Of a DNA stretch of 64,000 nucleotides, positions 16,074 through 25,836 are shown in pieces. The notes beneath the pieces were generated by a model, which searched no databases, was not told the DNA's origin, and saw nothing but the letters and a program-made list of their open reading frames with translations. Position 1 is the first letter of the stretch. Each line of letters begins with the position of its first letter. The stretch comes from Bacillus sp. FJAT-29937 (GTDB lineage: Bacteria > Bacillota > Bacilli > Bacillales > Cytobacillaceae), in the NCBI RefSeq assembly GCF_001509555.1, contig NZ_LMAS01000005.1, positions 133,507-197,506 of the forward strand. Reading direction: 5' to 3'. The position numbers and the translations under genes were made by a program.

Positions 16074-16321
16074 AGAATTTCGGCAAAACATCAACAGCAT
16101 CCGCCAAATCACTATATGAATCCTTTAAGTATATGCTGGTTGTCGCGTTATTGCAGTGACCTGCGAGTCTCCGCACTTTTTCAATATCATTATTCGTTGC
16201 TTTTAACATCCACTTACAAAACGTATGCCAGAACAGGCGTTAATCTTTTCTTCGGCAAACTATATTCTTCAATCATTGTCTGGATCCCGGGGACTGTGAA
16301 CTTCGATGATCTTTGGCTTAA
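16074..16321 (-). pseudogene. Tyrosine recombinase C-terminal remnant, copy 2
   Basis: Minus strand: LPKKRLTP, then a short deletion over the PHMFRH codons. The frame continues TFCKWMLKATNNDIEKV, RRLAGHCNNATTS with the nucleophile Tyr (SIYLKDSY), and a stop. It is clearly homologous to copy 1, from the GTCTGGATCC stretch down to the end. Only the C-terminal ~90 residues remain. It lies directly upstream of the peptide/imino-acid module that begins at 16562. Confidence 0.7.
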
Positions 16322-16445
16322 AAGACATAGGGGGAAATAAAATAAAAACCTATTAAAATGATAAGTTCAATAACTTGTAGCAAACAAGATAGTGGGGGGC
16401 AGAATAAACTAAATAAAATAAAAATATAAAATTTTCAAATAAATG

Positions 16446-16474
16446 TTGAAATTATCCAATAATGTTGTTAATCT
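16446..16474 (+). promoter_or_regulatory. Putative promoter of the HutC-type GntR gene
   Basis: TTGAAA (16446-16451), 17-base spacer, TAATCT (16469-16474), 88 bases before the regulator start, in AT-rich DNA. Confidence 0.4.
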
Positions 16475-16561
16475 GTTAAAAAGAGTTTATTAATACTATC
16501 TTCATAGGTAAAAGAAAGATGAGCGCAGTTATTATAATATTATAAACTTTAGGAGCACTCC

Positions 16562-17284
16562 ATGAAATTAAATAAAAATTTACCAACACCGCTATATCAT
16601 CAGGTTAAAGATTATTTAAATGAAAAAATAGTAAATGGTGATTGGGAACCAGGATATCAACTTCCATCAGAAAAGGAACTCGCCATCCAATTTAATGTTA
16701 GTACAATCACTGTTAAAAGAGCAATTCATGATTTGGTTAGCAAAGGTATTTTATATCGTCAAAGAGGAAGGGGGACATTTGTAAGAAAAAAAGATGATAA
16801 AGATATTTTTCAGTTAGTGACATTAAGGAATGAGAATAATGATTCAACATCACATCCCCACAAAACGTTAAGTTTTAGAGAAGAAAAAGCGAGTGAAAAA
16901 GTTAGTAAAGCTTTAAATTTAAGTCCCGAAGAGAAGGTATATAAAATTCACAGATTAAAGCTAGAAGAAAAAGACGTAATAGGGATTGAATACACATATA
17001 TACCGTCAATGTTATTTCCTGGATTAACTCAATTGTCTATTGATAATGATTTAATTTACAATGTGTTTATTAATAAATATGGAATGCTATTAGGAAAAGC
17101 TAAAATATTCTTTTCAACAATCATTTCTTCCGAATATGAATCAAAGTTAATGAAGATTCCTATGGGAGAGCAGCTATTTGTATTAGAACGATATACTTAT
17201 ACAAATGACCAAAAGGCAGTTGAATACTCTAAATTTATTATTAGGCATGATAAGTCTAGGTACTTTATAGAAATAAATCTGTAA
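16562..17284 (+). CDS. HutC-subfamily GntR transcriptional regulator
   Basis: A 240-residue regulator. The N-terminal winged helix has PLYHQVKDYLNEKI, QLPSEKELAIQFNVS and VKRAIHDLVSKGILYRQRG. A UTRA effector domain follows from about residue 80 (EEKVYKIHRLKLEEKDVIGIEYTYIPS). AGGAG lies six bases before ATG 16562. It heads the module and points the same way as the peptidase and ABC genes. UTRA domains sense small molecules such as amino acids or sugar derivatives. A near-perfect 42-bp palindrome between it and the peptidase gene is a candidate binding site. It probably represses the downstream module until the peptide-like substrate is present. Confidence 0.88.
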   Translation: MKLNKNLPTPLYHQVKDYLNEKIVNGDWEPGYQLPSEKELAIQFNVSTITVKRAIHDLVSKGILYRQRGRGTFVRKKDDKDIFQLVTLRNENNDSTSHPHKTLSFREEKASEKVSKALNLSPEEKVYKIHRLKLEEKDVIGIEYTYIPSMLFPGLTQLSIDNDLIYNVFINKYGMLLGKAKIFFSTIISSEYESKLMKIPMGEQLFVLERYTYTNDQKAVEYSKFIIRHDKSRYFIEINL

Positions 17285-17307
17285 TGCACTGTTTGCATGT
17301 ATTAAAT

Positions 17308-17349
17308 GATTATAAAGATATAATGTTATAACTTTATATCTTTATAATC
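17308..17349. promoter_or_regulatory. Long AT-rich palindrome, candidate regulator site
   Basis: GATTATAAAGATATAA (17308-17323) and its exact complement (17334-17349) are separated by 10 bases. It lies between the GntR gene and the M20 peptidase gene. It could be an operator for the HutC-type regulator, an A/T-rich terminator, or both. Confidence 0.5.
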
Positions 17350-17401
17350 TAATGAAAATTTCCTTACATAACCTTTAGAAAAGAAGGAAGGGATATAAAA
17401 G

Positions 17402-18760
17402 ATGGAAAAGGTCTATCAATACATAGAAGGAAATGCAGAGGAGTATATAAACTGGTTAATTGAATCATGTAATCAACCTAGTGTCTCAGCCCAGGATCGT
17501 GGAATGGTGAAAATGAAAGAGTTAGTTAAAAGCTTTTTAAAAAAAATAGATGTTGAAATTGAAGAAATAGAAACAGCTGGGTACCCAATTATTTATGGGG
17601 AATTAGACACTGGTAAGGAAAAAACGCTGACTTTTTATAATCACTATGATGTACAACCCGAGGATCCAATTGATCAGTGGGTAAGTAATCCTTTTGAAAC
17701 AAGTATTAGAGATGGAAAAATATTTGCGCGTGGGGTAGCAGATAATAAAGGGAATTTAATTGCCCGTATCTGTGCAATCCATGCCTATAAAGAAGTCTAT
17801 GGTGAGTTACCGGTAAACATAAAATTTATATTTGAAGGAGAAGAGGAAGTCGGAAGTCCGCATTTAGAGTTTTTTGCGAATAACTTTCCCGAAAAACTAA
17901 AAACCGACGGGATAATCTGGGAGGGGGGATCAAGGGGAGTAGAAGATAAACGCCCTCATGTTGGCTTAGGAGTAAAAGGAATCTGCTATCTTGAATTAGT
18001 TTGTAAAGGAGCAAAAACGGATTTACATTCCTCTGAGGCAGCCATTATTGAAAATCCAGCTTGGAGATTAATTTGGGCATTGAACACTTTAAAAGATCAA
18101 GAAGAAAACATACTAATTGAGGGTTTCTACGATGATATTATTCCTTTAACTGAAAGGGATATAGGATTTATCCAATCCATGCATTTTGATGAAGAAAGAA
18201 CAAAGGATTTGTATGGTATTAAAGACTTTCTTAATAATGTTACGGGGGATAAATTGAAAGAAGTATTAACTGCCCAACCGACCTGTACCATTTGTGGAAT
18301 TGATTCCGGTTATACCGGGGAAGGATCGAAAACAGTACTTCCTTCAATAGCAAAAGTAAAGTTGGATTTTAGGCTAGTTCCAAATCAGTCACCTGAAAAC
18401 ATTGTTCAGTTACTTCGTAAACATTTAGATCGCAACAGTTTTGAAGATATAGAGATTAAGCAATCACATGGAATGCTGCCTTTTAACACAAATCCTCACG
18501 ATCCATTTGTAGATGTTATTTTAGATAGCATAGACGAGGTTTATGAAGAAGAACCAATCATATTACGGAATTTAGCTGGGTCTAGCCCTATGTATAAGTT
18601 GTTAAATAACACAAATATTCCTGCTGTACAGATTGGTGTAGCAAATACACAATCTAGCTTCCACGCACCAAACGAAAATATATTTGTTGATGATTATATT
18701 CAAGGAATTAAAGCTACGGTTGCTGTAATAAAAAATTTAGGACAACTGCAATTAAAATAG
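17402..18760 (+). CDS. M20 family metallopeptidase (ArgE/dipeptidase/carboxypeptidase type)
   Basis: A 452-residue zinc hydrolase of the M20 family. Metal-site motifs are visible. NHYDVQPED near residue 81 holds the first His and Asp. ARGVADNKGN near 110 holds the bridging Asp. The catalytic pair is EGEEEVGS near 147, and the last ligand is H in QSSFHAPNE near 422. The dimerisation domain lies between. AAGGAAGG precedes ATG 17402. It is the first enzyme gene of the module and is followed by an oligopeptide-type ABC importer. It therefore probably cleaves an imported dipeptide or N-acyl amino acid to release the substrate for the oxidases downstream. The exact substrate is unknown. Confidence 0.88.
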   Translation: MEKVYQYIEGNAEEYINWLIESCNQPSVSAQDRGMVKMKELVKSFLKKIDVEIEEIETAGYPIIYGELDTGKEKTLTFYNHYDVQPEDPIDQWVSNPFETSIRDGKIFARGVADNKGNLIARICAIHAYKEVYGELPVNIKFIFEGEEEVGSPHLEFFANNFPEKLKTDGIIWEGGSRGVEDKRPHVGLGVKGICYLELVCKGAKTDLHSSEAAIIENPAWRLIWALNTLKDQEENILIEGFYDDIIPLTERDIGFIQSMHFDEERTKDLYGIKDFLNNVTGDKLKEVLTAQPTCTICGIDSGYTGEGSKTVLPSIAKVKLDFRLVPNQSPENIVQLLRKHLDRNSFEDIEIKQSHGMLPFNTNPHDPFVDVILDSIDEVYEEEPIILRNLAGSSPMYKLLNNTNIPAVQIGVANTQSSFHAPNENIFVDDYIQGIKATVAVIKNLGQLQLK

Positions 18761-18811
18761 TCCGAATATTTTTATTAATAAATTTTTTTAAAAATCTAAG
18801 GGGGCAGGGAA

Positions 18812-20401
18812 ATGAAAAAAAGGTATTTGACATTTTTAGCAATATTGTTTGCGACAGTCATCTTTGTAATAGGTTGCAGCAATAGTCCTTCATCATCCAA
18901 TGAAAACGCATCTGAAAAAACTTCTGAAAAAACATCAGAAAATGGGACAAAAGTTAGTGCGGAAAAGAACGCTTTAATCATAGCACAGAGTGCTGATTTA
19001 ACTACTATGGATCCTCAAAATTCTTTGAGTACGAATGGGGATAGGGTTTTCAGGAATATGTTTAGCCGTTTATTCTACCGTGATAATGACATGGAAATCA
19101 AACCAGAGCTTGTGGATACTTATGAAAACATCGATGAGGAGACATGGCAATTTAAATTATTTGAAGGTGTAAAATTCCATAACGGAGATTCTTTAACGGC
19201 TGAAGATGTAAAGTTTAGTCTTGAACGTGTCATGACTGATGAATCTTTAAAGGAATATCCTTATTTTACCCAACTTAAAGAGGTAAATGTTATTGATGAA
19301 TTAACAGTTGAAATCAAAACAGATGGTCCAATGCCAACTTTACTAAGATTACTAGCTAAGAGTGGTGCAGATGTAGTACCAAAAAATTATTTTGAAAAAG
19401 TAGGTCTTGAGGAATTTCAGAAGAATCCTGTTGGATCGGGACCTTATAAATACGTTGAATGGAAGCGTGATGACAAAGTTGTACTAGAAGCATTTGATGG
19501 TTATTTTGGCGATGCCCCTAAGTGGAAGGAAGTTATTGTACGTGCAATTCCCGAAAGTTCTACCCGTGTCGGAGAATTGCTGACAGGTGGAGTAGATATA
19601 GCTACTGATATTCCTCCAAATGAATGGGATCGTGTTAAGGGGGAAAATGGAACTTCCCTAATTAATGGGGATACAACACGTGTTATGTTGCTAATGCTTC
19701 GCCATACTGACGGGTATGTAACTGCTGACCCAAGAGTAAGGGAAGCAATCGATTTGGCCATTAACGAAAAGGCTATTGTTGACTCTGTGTTGAAAGGTAC
19801 GGCAGTTCCAGTGCGTTCTCGTGTACCAAAAGGGGTGCTTGGATCAAATCCAGATTTATATGATGCGTATGTTTATGATGTAGAAAAAGCAAAGTCATTA
19901 TTGGCTGAAGCTGGATATGCAGATGGCCTTGAGTTAACATTTACTGCTCCTAAAGGAAGATATCCGCTTGACGGAGAAGTTGCTCAATTAATTGCTGGTA
20001 TGTTGGGTGAGGTAGGAATTAAAGTGAATTTGGAATTGTTAGAATCAAGTGCTTTTCTAGATAAATATAACTCTAAATCTAACAAAGAACTAATAATGAT
20101 AGCTTTAGCTGATGGATTGCTAGATGCATCGTATTCTTTAGTTCATTACACTAAGGATCGCGCAGCAGGACAAACGGATTATTTTAATGAAGAAGTTGAG
20201 AATCTATTTAATGCAGCTGGAAGAAATTTAAATGAAGAGGAAAGAATACAACAATACCAAAAAATTCAAGAAATTGTAGCTGAAGAAAGACCCCATATTT
20301 TCTTGTTTCAACAAGGTGCTAACTATGGGGTAAATGACAATGTGAATTTTGCTCCAAGACTCGACGAGGTTATTAATTTCTCAGATATTACTTTAAAGTA
20401 A
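18812..20401 (+). CDS. Dipeptide/oligopeptide ABC substrate-binding lipoprotein (SBP_bac_5)
   Basis: A 529-residue lipoprotein with a lipobox ending in VIGCSN (Cys22), then a Ser/Glu/Lys-rich linker. The family 5 binding-protein body has TMDPQNSLSTNGDRVFRNMF, YENIDEETWQFKLFEGVKFH, GDSLTAEDVKFSLERV and GSGPYKYVEWKRDD. GGGGGCAGGG precedes ATG 18812. A hairpin between this gene and the permease probably gives excess binding protein. The ligand may be a peptide, an opine or another N-substituted amino acid, judged from the downstream oxidases. Confidence 0.9.
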   Translation: MKKRYLTFLAILFATVIFVIGCSNSPSSSNENASEKTSEKTSENGTKVSAEKNALIIAQSADLTTMDPQNSLSTNGDRVFRNMFSRLFYRDNDMEIKPELVDTYENIDEETWQFKLFEGVKFHNGDSLTAEDVKFSLERVMTDESLKEYPYFTQLKEVNVIDELTVEIKTDGPMPTLLRLLAKSGADVVPKNYFEKVGLEEFQKNPVGSGPYKYVEWKRDDKVVLEAFDGYFGDAPKWKEVIVRAIPESSTRVGELLTGGVDIATDIPPNEWDRVKGENGTSLINGDTTRVMLLMLRHTDGYVTADPRVREAIDLAINEKAIVDSVLKGTAVPVRSRVPKGVLGSNPDLYDAYVYDVEKAKSLLAEAGYADGLELTFTAPKGRYPLDGEVAQLIAGMLGEVGIKVNLELLESSAFLDKYNSKSNKELIMIALADGLLDASYSLVHYTKDRAAGQTDYFNEEVENLFNAAGRNLNEEERIQQYQKIQEIVAEERPHIFLFQQGANYGVNDNVNFAPRLDEVINFSDITLK

Positions 20402-20410
20402 TAAAAATTA

Positions 20411-20457
20411 TTAGCGGGGCTTGAAATGATTTCTCATTTAGTCCCGCTTAATTTTTA
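20411..20457 (+). terminator. Attenuating hairpin between binding protein and permease
   Basis: AGCGGGGCT (20413-20421) and AGTCCCGCT (20440-20448) pair with one mismatch and are followed by TAATTTTTAAG. Such hairpins commonly raise binding-protein mRNA relative to the permease genes. Confidence 0.65.
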
Positions 20458-20472
20458 AGGGGGTTGGAAAAG

Positions 20473-21393
20473 TTGAAAAAGAGGTATCTTTCAAGAAGAT
20501 TAATACAAATTATTCCCACCTTGTTTATCATTACTTTTGTCGTTTTTGTATTAGTCTATATGGCAGGAGATCCCGTTTCCTTAATGTTGCCAGAAGATGC
20601 TTCTGATGCGGATCGAGAGGCACTGAGAGAGGCGTTAGGACTTAAGGATCCCTTCATTATTCAATACTTCAATTTTTTAAGTAATCTAGCTACGGGTAAT
20701 TTCGGAACTTCTTTTCGTTATAATCAGGAAGCGTTACCACTTGTATTGGAACGACTCCCAGCAACCTTTGAACTTGCAACAGCTTCTATGGTAGTAGCAA
20801 TTGTTATTGCAATTCCACTTGGCATTTATTCAGCAAGAAAAAGAAATAGCTTCGTAGATTTGTTTATTACCGGAGGTTCGGTGTTAGGAAAAGCGATGCC
20901 AAACTTTTGGTTAGGAATTATGTTAATCCTTTTTCTAGCTGTCAACTATCACTTTTTTCCGGTCTCAGGACGGGGAACATTAGCTCATTTAATCTTACCT
21001 GCTATTACGCTAGGGACAGGGATTGCTGCGGAAATGACAAGATTAATTCGTTCGAGTATGTTAGAGATTTTAAATCAAGATTATATCCGGACCGCAAAAA
21101 GTAAGGGGGTAAGTGATCCTAGTATTATCTTTAAACATGCTTTTAGGAACTCACTAATCCCAGTTGTAACCATTATGGGTCTTCAAATTTCATCACTTGT
21201 AAGTGGGGCCCTCATTACTGAAACAGTATTTTCATGGCCAGGTTTGGGATTGTTGCTTGTTCAGGCGGTTAATGGGAGAGATATGGCAATCGTTCAGGCT
21301 GCGGTTTTTGTAATCGCTATACTAGTTATTGTTATTAATCTCATTACTGACTTACTTTATCGATTGTTAGACCCAAGAATTAATTATTCATAG
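20473..21393 (+). CDS. Peptide-type ABC permease (DppB/OppB family)
   Basis: A 306-residue inner-membrane permease. TTG 20473 is chosen as start because AAGGGGG ends nine bases upstream; the TTG at 20464 touches that site. The N-terminus RRLIQIIPTLFIITFVVFVLVYMAGDP is the usual DppB opening helix. The ATPase-contact EAA loop is near residue 200 (DYIRTAKSKGVSDPSIIFKHAFRN). It forms the channel with the DppC-like protein at 21406-22323. The gene order (binding protein, B, C, D, F) is the classic Dpp/Opp layout. Confidence 0.9.
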   Translation: MKKRYLSRRLIQIIPTLFIITFVVFVLVYMAGDPVSLMLPEDASDADREALREALGLKDPFIIQYFNFLSNLATGNFGTSFRYNQEALPLVLERLPATFELATASMVVAIVIAIPLGIYSARKRNSFVDLFITGGSVLGKAMPNFWLGIMLILFLAVNYHFFPVSGRGTLAHLILPAITLGTGIAAEMTRLIRSSMLEILNQDYIRTAKSKGVSDPSIIFKHAFRNSLIPVVTIMGLQISSLVSGALITETVFSWPGLGLLLVQAVNGRDMAIVQAAVFVIAILVIVINLITDLLYRLLDPRINYS

Positions 21394-21405
21394 GGGGTGT
21401 TCGAC

Positions 21406-22323
21406 TTGGAGGCAAATGTAAGTATCAATAAAGGAAAAGCTGCTTCTCCCATAGGGAAAGTTAGTCCAATAAAAAGATGGGCGAAGTTATTATTTCAAAG
21501 TAAAACAGGAACTGTCGGTTTCTTTATCGTATTTTTGGTCGTATTTGTTGCTATATTTGCTGATATTTTAGCCCCTTATGATCCAGCCAAAAATAATTTA
21601 AGCGATATGTTAAAACCTCCTGCTTGGTCAGATGGTGGATCACCTGCATATTTACTTGGTACTGATAATTTAGGGCGGGATATCCTTAGTAGGATCATCT
21701 TTGGAACCCGTGTTTCATTATTAGTTGGTGTTTTTTCGGTAATATTAGCTGGAATTATTGGGATAGTTGTGGGGCTCTTTGCAGGTTATTATGGTGGAAT
21801 CGTAGATAACGTATTGATGAGAATCGTGGATTCTTTTATAGCAATTCCAAGTATACTCTTTATTCTCGTTGTTCTTTCAGTTTTTAGACCAAGTTTATTG
21901 GTCCTTATTATCGTTATTGGTTTTACTAATTGGGTTACATATGCACGAGTTGTGAGAGGCGAAGTTTTAAGTATTAAAGAAAGGGAATTTGTTAAAGCTT
22001 CAAAATCTATTGGTACAAGCAGTATTACAATCATGATCAAACATATTCTTCCAAACATTCTATCCTCTTTTATTGTCATTTCAACTTTAAGTGTAGCGAC
22101 GACGATTGTCCTTGAGGCCTCTTTGAGTTTTTTAGGGTTAGGTATTCAACCCCCGGAGGTATCGTGGGGTGGAATGTTAACAGATGGAAGAAATTATTTA
22201 GCTACAAATTGGTGGCTAGCGACCTTTCCTGGTATTGCGATAACAGTTACCGTCCTTGGAATTATTTTCTTAGGTGATTGGCTTCGAGATGTACTAGATC
22301 CAAGAACACAGATAAGAAAATAG
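21406..22323 (+). CDS. Peptide-type ABC permease (DppC/OppC family)
   Basis: A 305-residue second permease subunit. TTG 21406 follows GGGGGTG by six bases. It shows the OppC-type DILAPYDPAKNNL segment after the first helix and then LGTDNLGRDILSRIIFGTRVSL. The EAA loop is REFVKASKSIGTSSITIMIKHILPN. The gap to the previous gene is 12 bases, so translation is probably coupled. It acts with the preceding permease and the two ATPases to import the module's substrate. Confidence 0.9.
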   Translation: MEANVSINKGKAASPIGKVSPIKRWAKLLFQSKTGTVGFFIVFLVVFVAIFADILAPYDPAKNNLSDMLKPPAWSDGGSPAYLLGTDNLGRDILSRIIFGTRVSLLVGVFSVILAGIIGIVVGLFAGYYGGIVDNVLMRIVDSFIAIPSILFILVVLSVFRPSLLVLIIVIGFTNWVTYARVVRGEVLSIKEREFVKASKSIGTSSITIMIKHILPNILSSFIVISTLSVATTIVLEASLSFLGLGIQPPEVSWGGMLTDGRNYLATNWWLATFPGIAITVTVLGIIFLGDWLRDVLDPRTQIRK

Positions 22324-22332
22324 GAGGGAATA

Positions 22333-23319
22333 ATGATTATGAGTAACAGTGAAACACTTTTAGAAGTTAAAGAATTAAAAACATACTTTTTTACAGAATA
22401 TGGTGTTGTTCCGTCTGTAGACGGTGTTTCTTTTGCGATTAATAAAGGTGAGACTGTTGGGATTGTTGGTGAATCGGGATGTGGTAAAAGTGTCACCTCC
22501 TTATCTATCCTTCAATTAGTGAATGAACCAGGAAAGATTGTTAGCGGAGAAGTAACATTTAATGGCCAGGACTTAACGAAATATTCTAATAAAAGGATGC
22601 GGAAAATTCGCGGAAATAAAATTTCAATGATATTTCAAGAACCACTCACCTCTCTTAATCCTGTATTCACAATTGGTAGCCAAATATCGGAATCATTTCG
22701 ACTTCATCAAAATGTTGATAAAAAAAATGCGAAAGAATTAGCGATTAGCATGCTAAAAAAAGTCGGCATTCCAAAAGCAGAAAAAGTCTACTCCTCATTC
22801 CCACACCAACTTAGTGGTGGAATGCGGCAACGGGTCATGATAGCAATGGCTTTATCATGCAATCCTGAATTATTAATCGCCGATGAACCGACAACAGCAT
22901 TAGATGTCACTATTCAAGCTCAGATACTCAATCTTATGAAGGATTTAAGTAGAGAATTTAAAACTTCAATTATAATAATCACCCATGATTTAGGTGTTGT
23001 TGCTGAGATGGTTGATCGTGTCATTGTGATGTATGCAGGTCAGATTGTAGAGCAAAACAATGTATTTGATTTATTTAAGAACCCAAGGCATCCGTACACA
23101 CAAGGCTTATTAAATAGTACACCTAAAATTCACGATCTTAAAGATAAACTTGAATCAATTAAAGGAAATGTTCCTACTCCAAATGAATTACCGCATGGTT
23201 GTAAATTTCATCCAAGATGTCCTTTTGCAATGGATAAATGCAGACAGCAGGAACCTCCTTTATTTCAATTAGCACAACTTACAGAAGTGAGATGCTGGCT
23301 GCATGAGGAAATGAGGTGA
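22333..23319 (+). CDS. Peptide-type ABC ATPase (DppD/OppD family)
   Basis: A 328-residue ATPase with Walker [10 protein letters not shown]-loop [10 protein letters not shown], signature [15 protein letters not shown], Walker [13 protein letters not shown] and the H-loop ITHDLG. The C-terminal oligopeptide extension carries the [14 protein letters not shown] cysteine motif that binds an Fe-S cluster in related transporters. AGGAGGG precedes two candidate ATGs (22333 and 22339) at spacings of 4 and 10 bases; the first is given here. It pairs with the next ATPase. Confidence 0.9.
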   Translation: MIMSNSETLLEVKELKTYFFTEYGVVPSVDGVSFAINKGETVGIVGESGCGKSVTSLSILQLVNEPGKIVSGEVTFNGQDLTKYSNKRMRKIRGNKISMIFQEPLTSLNPVFTIGSQISESFRLHQNVDKKNAKELAISMLKKVGIPKAEKVYSSFPHQLSGGMRQRVMIAMALSCNPELLIADEPTTALDVTIQAQILNLMKDLSREFKTSIIIITHDLGVVAEMVDRVIVMYAGQIVEQNNVFDLFKNPRHPYTQGLLNSTPKIHDLKDKLESIKGNVPTPNELPHGCKFHPRCPFAMDKCRQQEPPLFQLAQLTEVRCWLHEEMR

Positions 23320-23324
23320 TAAAA

Positions 23325-24347
23325 ATGGCGACGGCTGAGAAGCTAAATAAAGCAAATGAAGAGTATTTGCTCAGAGTAGAGGGTTTAAAAAAGTATTTTT
23401 CAAGTTCCACGGGTTTATTTAGGAAGTCTATATATCAGGTTAAGGCTGTTGATGGTATTGATCTTACTGTGAAAAAGGGGGAAACATTAGGTATTGTTGG
23501 GGAGTCGGGTTGTGGGAAATCAACAACCGGCAATCTTATACTTCGATTGCTTGAACCTACTGGGGGCAAAATTATTTTTGAAAATAAGGATCTCACCGCT
23601 CTATCTGAAGGTGAAATGAAGAAAGTTCGCAGAGATATACAAATGGTATTTCAAGACCCCTTTTCATCTTTGAACCCTAGGATGAGAGTATTTGACATTA
23701 TAGCCGAACCGCTCCGGACACATAAAATTTCAAAAGGCAAGCAACTTGAGAATGAAGTTTATGAGTTATTAGAAACTGTAGGTTTAGACCGTTCATTTGC
23801 TAGTAGATTTCCGCATGAATTTAGTGGAGGTCAGAGACAAAGGATTGGAATTGCAAGGGCACTGGCATTAAAGCCAAAATTAATTGTTTGTGACGAACCC
23901 GTTTCAGCGCTAGATGTTTCAATTCAAGCCCAAATATTGAATTTACTAATCGAATTACAAAAAAAGTTTGACTTAACTTATATATTCATTGCGCATGGAA
24001 TACCTGCAGTAAAATATATTAGTGACCGGATTGCTGTTATGTATATGGGAGAGGTGGTCGAGATTGCTTCAAAGGAAGAGTTATTTAGTCACACTCTTCA
24101 CCCTTATACATCTGGATTAATTTCAGCTGTACCAGTACCAGACCCTATGTTAAGGGAACGCGAAAATAGAATAATACTGGAAGATGATATTCCAACGCAT
24201 ATAGATGATTCTGTCGGATGCAGATTTTATTCAAGATGTCCGTTCAGAATGGATAAATGTAAGGAGGAGCGCCCCAATCTAAAAGAATATCGGGAAGGGC
24301 ATTATGTTTCGTGTCATTACCCACTAGATAAAAAAGTACTTGTCTAA
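23325..24347 (+). CDS. Peptide-type ABC ATPase (DppF/OppF family)
   Basis: A 340-residue ATPase with Walker [10 protein letters not shown]-loop [12 protein letters not shown], signature [15 protein letters not shown], Walker [12 protein letters not shown] and a C-terminal [14 protein letters not shown] motif. The H-loop reads IAHGIPAV rather than the usual THD, but keeps the His. ATG 23325 follows AGGTG by six bases; the GTG at 23316 lies inside the upstream gene's last codons. It is the last transporter gene before the oxidase genes, which begin 16 bases downstream. Confidence 0.9.
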   Translation: MATAEKLNKANEEYLLRVEGLKKYFSSSTGLFRKSIYQVKAVDGIDLTVKKGETLGIVGESGCGKSTTGNLILRLLEPTGGKIIFENKDLTALSEGEMKKVRRDIQMVFQDPFSSLNPRMRVFDIIAEPLRTHKISKGKQLENEVYELLETVGLDRSFASRFPHEFSGGQRQRIGIARALALKPKLIVCDEPVSALDVSIQAQILNLLIELQKKFDLTYIFIAHGIPAVKYISDRIAVMYMGEVVEIASKEELFSHTLHPYTSGLISAVPVPDPMLRERENRIILEDDIPTHIDDSVGCRFYSRCPFRMDKCKEERPNLKEYREGHYVSCHYPLDKKVLV

Positions 24348-24363
24348 AAGGAGGAAACGAATA

Positions 24364-25482
24364 ATGAAAGTAATTGTTATAGGATCTGGAATTGTTGGAT
24401 CAAGCACAGCCTACTATCTCGCAAGAAAGGGGATAGAGGTTGTAGTGATTGACAAGGAACATCAGGGACAGGCTACCGCTGCAGGGGCCGGAATCGTTTG
24501 TCCATGGATTACAAGTGTGGAAGATGAGAATTGGTATCAGATTGCTAGAGAAGGTGCCCTTCATTATCCGAAACTTGTATCGGCACTAAAAGAAGATGGG
24601 GAAGTTAATCTTGGATATAAAATGGTAGGTGCAATGGCTGTAAGTAGTAATGATGAAGAGTTAGACAGTATTGAAAAAAGGATACATCAACGCAAGGTGG
24701 ATACACCAGAGGTTGGAGAAGTAACGCGTTTGTCTGCTCAGGAAGCACAAAGACTTTTTCCTCCATTACAAAAAGATCTTAAGGCCGTTCATGTTACAGG
24801 TGGGGCAAGAGTGGATGGGAAATTATTAAGAGATGCTATGCAGAGAGGAGCAAAGAAACATGGGGTTATTCATCACACAGGTGAAGGAAAGTTAATCGTT
24901 AATAATAATAAAGTTATCGGAGTAGAGATAAACGGTATCCCCATTTATGCAGATAAGGTGATAGTGGCTGCTGGCGCGTGGACAAAAGAGTTATTATCTC
25001 CGCTAGGATTAGAGGTTGCGATTGAACCTCAACGTGGTCAAATCGCTCATTTAGTTTTACCAAACGAGGATACCAAGCAATGGCCGGTTATTCTACCTCA
25101 AACTAGTTATTATATGGTGGCTTTTGATGATTCAAGGGTTGTGGTTGGAGCTACGAGAGAAAGTGGAACAGGATTTGATTATCGATTAACAGCTTCTGGA
25201 GTCAAAAGTGTTTTAGAAGCTGGTTTAGAGATTGCTCCAGGGCTTTCAGATAGTTCATTGAAGGAAGTTAGAATAGGATTTAGACCATTGGGGCCAGATA
25301 TCCTTCCGCTGATTGGGGTAATTTCTGGTTTGGAGGGATTGATTATTTCGACAGGATTGGGTGCTTCGGGGATCACTATGGGCCCTTATGTTGGAGTGTT
25401 AGCAGCTAAGTTAGCTCTTGAAAATTCAATTGATATTGATTTAGGGCCATATAATCCATTAAGGAAGCCACAGGAGGTTTGA
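24364..25482 (+). CDS. DadA-like D-amino acid/glycine oxidase family flavoprotein
   Basis: A 372-residue DAO-family FAD enzyme. The N-terminus MKVIVIGSGIVGSSTAYYLA is the FAD-binding GxGxxG motif. ATAAGAGIVCPWI, near residue 40, is the flavin-side loop. IGFRPLGPDILPLIG with TGLGASGITMGP is the C-terminal FAD/substrate segment. Start 24364 follows AAAGGAGG. Family members oxidise D-amino acids, glycine or N-alkyl amino acids to imino acids with electrons passed to quinone or oxygen. RidA at the end of the operon would hydrolyse such imines. A second DAO protein lies at 27279, so two different amines or two steps may be oxidised. Confidence 0.85.
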   Translation: MKVIVIGSGIVGSSTAYYLARKGIEVVVIDKEHQGQATAAGAGIVCPWITSVEDENWYQIAREGALHYPKLVSALKEDGEVNLGYKMVGAMAVSSNDEELDSIEKRIHQRKVDTPEVGEVTRLSAQEAQRLFPPLQKDLKAVHVTGGARVDGKLLRDAMQRGAKKHGVIHHTGEGKLIVNNNKVIGVEINGIPIYADKVIVAAGAWTKELLSPLGLEVAIEPQRGQIAHLVLPNEDTKQWPVILPQTSYYMVAFDDSRVVVGATRESGTGFDYRLTASGVKSVLEAGLEIAPGLSDSSLKEVRIGFRPLGPDILPLIGVISGLEGLIISTGLGASGITMGPYVGVLAAKLALENSIDIDLGPYNPLRKPQEV

Positions 25483-25518
25483 ACATTCATTCTAAAAAGT
25501 TGAAGAAGGTGTGTAAGG

Positions 25519-25836
25519 ATGCATATCAAAAATCATCCATATTTCGGAGAAAAGTTAATTGACCCGGTAACAATTTATTATGAAGGAAAACCTTTAAGGG
25601 CATACAAACATCAAACTATTGCTTCTGCATTGATGGCAAATGGAATAAAAAAATTAGGAGTCACACGAAAGAATGTGCAAGCTAGGGGACTTTTTTGCTC
25701 TAGAGGAAGATGTTGCAGTTGCTATATGACGGTGGATGGAGAGGATCATATTCAGACCTGTATGAAAAGGGTAGAAGAAGGAATGAAGATTCTTCCGAAT
25801 AATGCAGATCCGAAGATTGGAAGTGAAGCTTTATGA
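25519..25836 (+). CDS. Small [2Fe-2S] subunit of a multi-subunit dehydrogenase (Fer2_4)
   Basis: A 105-residue ferredoxin-like subunit (Fer2_4 family) as found in HcnA, opine oxidase and D-hydroxyproline or dye-linked proline dehydrogenases. The opening LIDPVTIYYEGKPLRAYKHQTIA and ASALMANGI are typical. Cluster cysteines occur as LFCSRGRCCSCYMTVDG and a later QTCMKRV. It is transcribed with, and overlaps by four bases, the FAD subunit that follows. It passes electrons between the flavin subunits of the complex. Confidence 0.82.
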   Translation: MHIKNHPYFGEKLIDPVTIYYEGKPLRAYKHQTIASALMANGIKKLGVTRKNVQARGLFCSRGRCCSCYMTVDGEDHIQTCMKRVEEGMKILPNNADPKIGSEAL

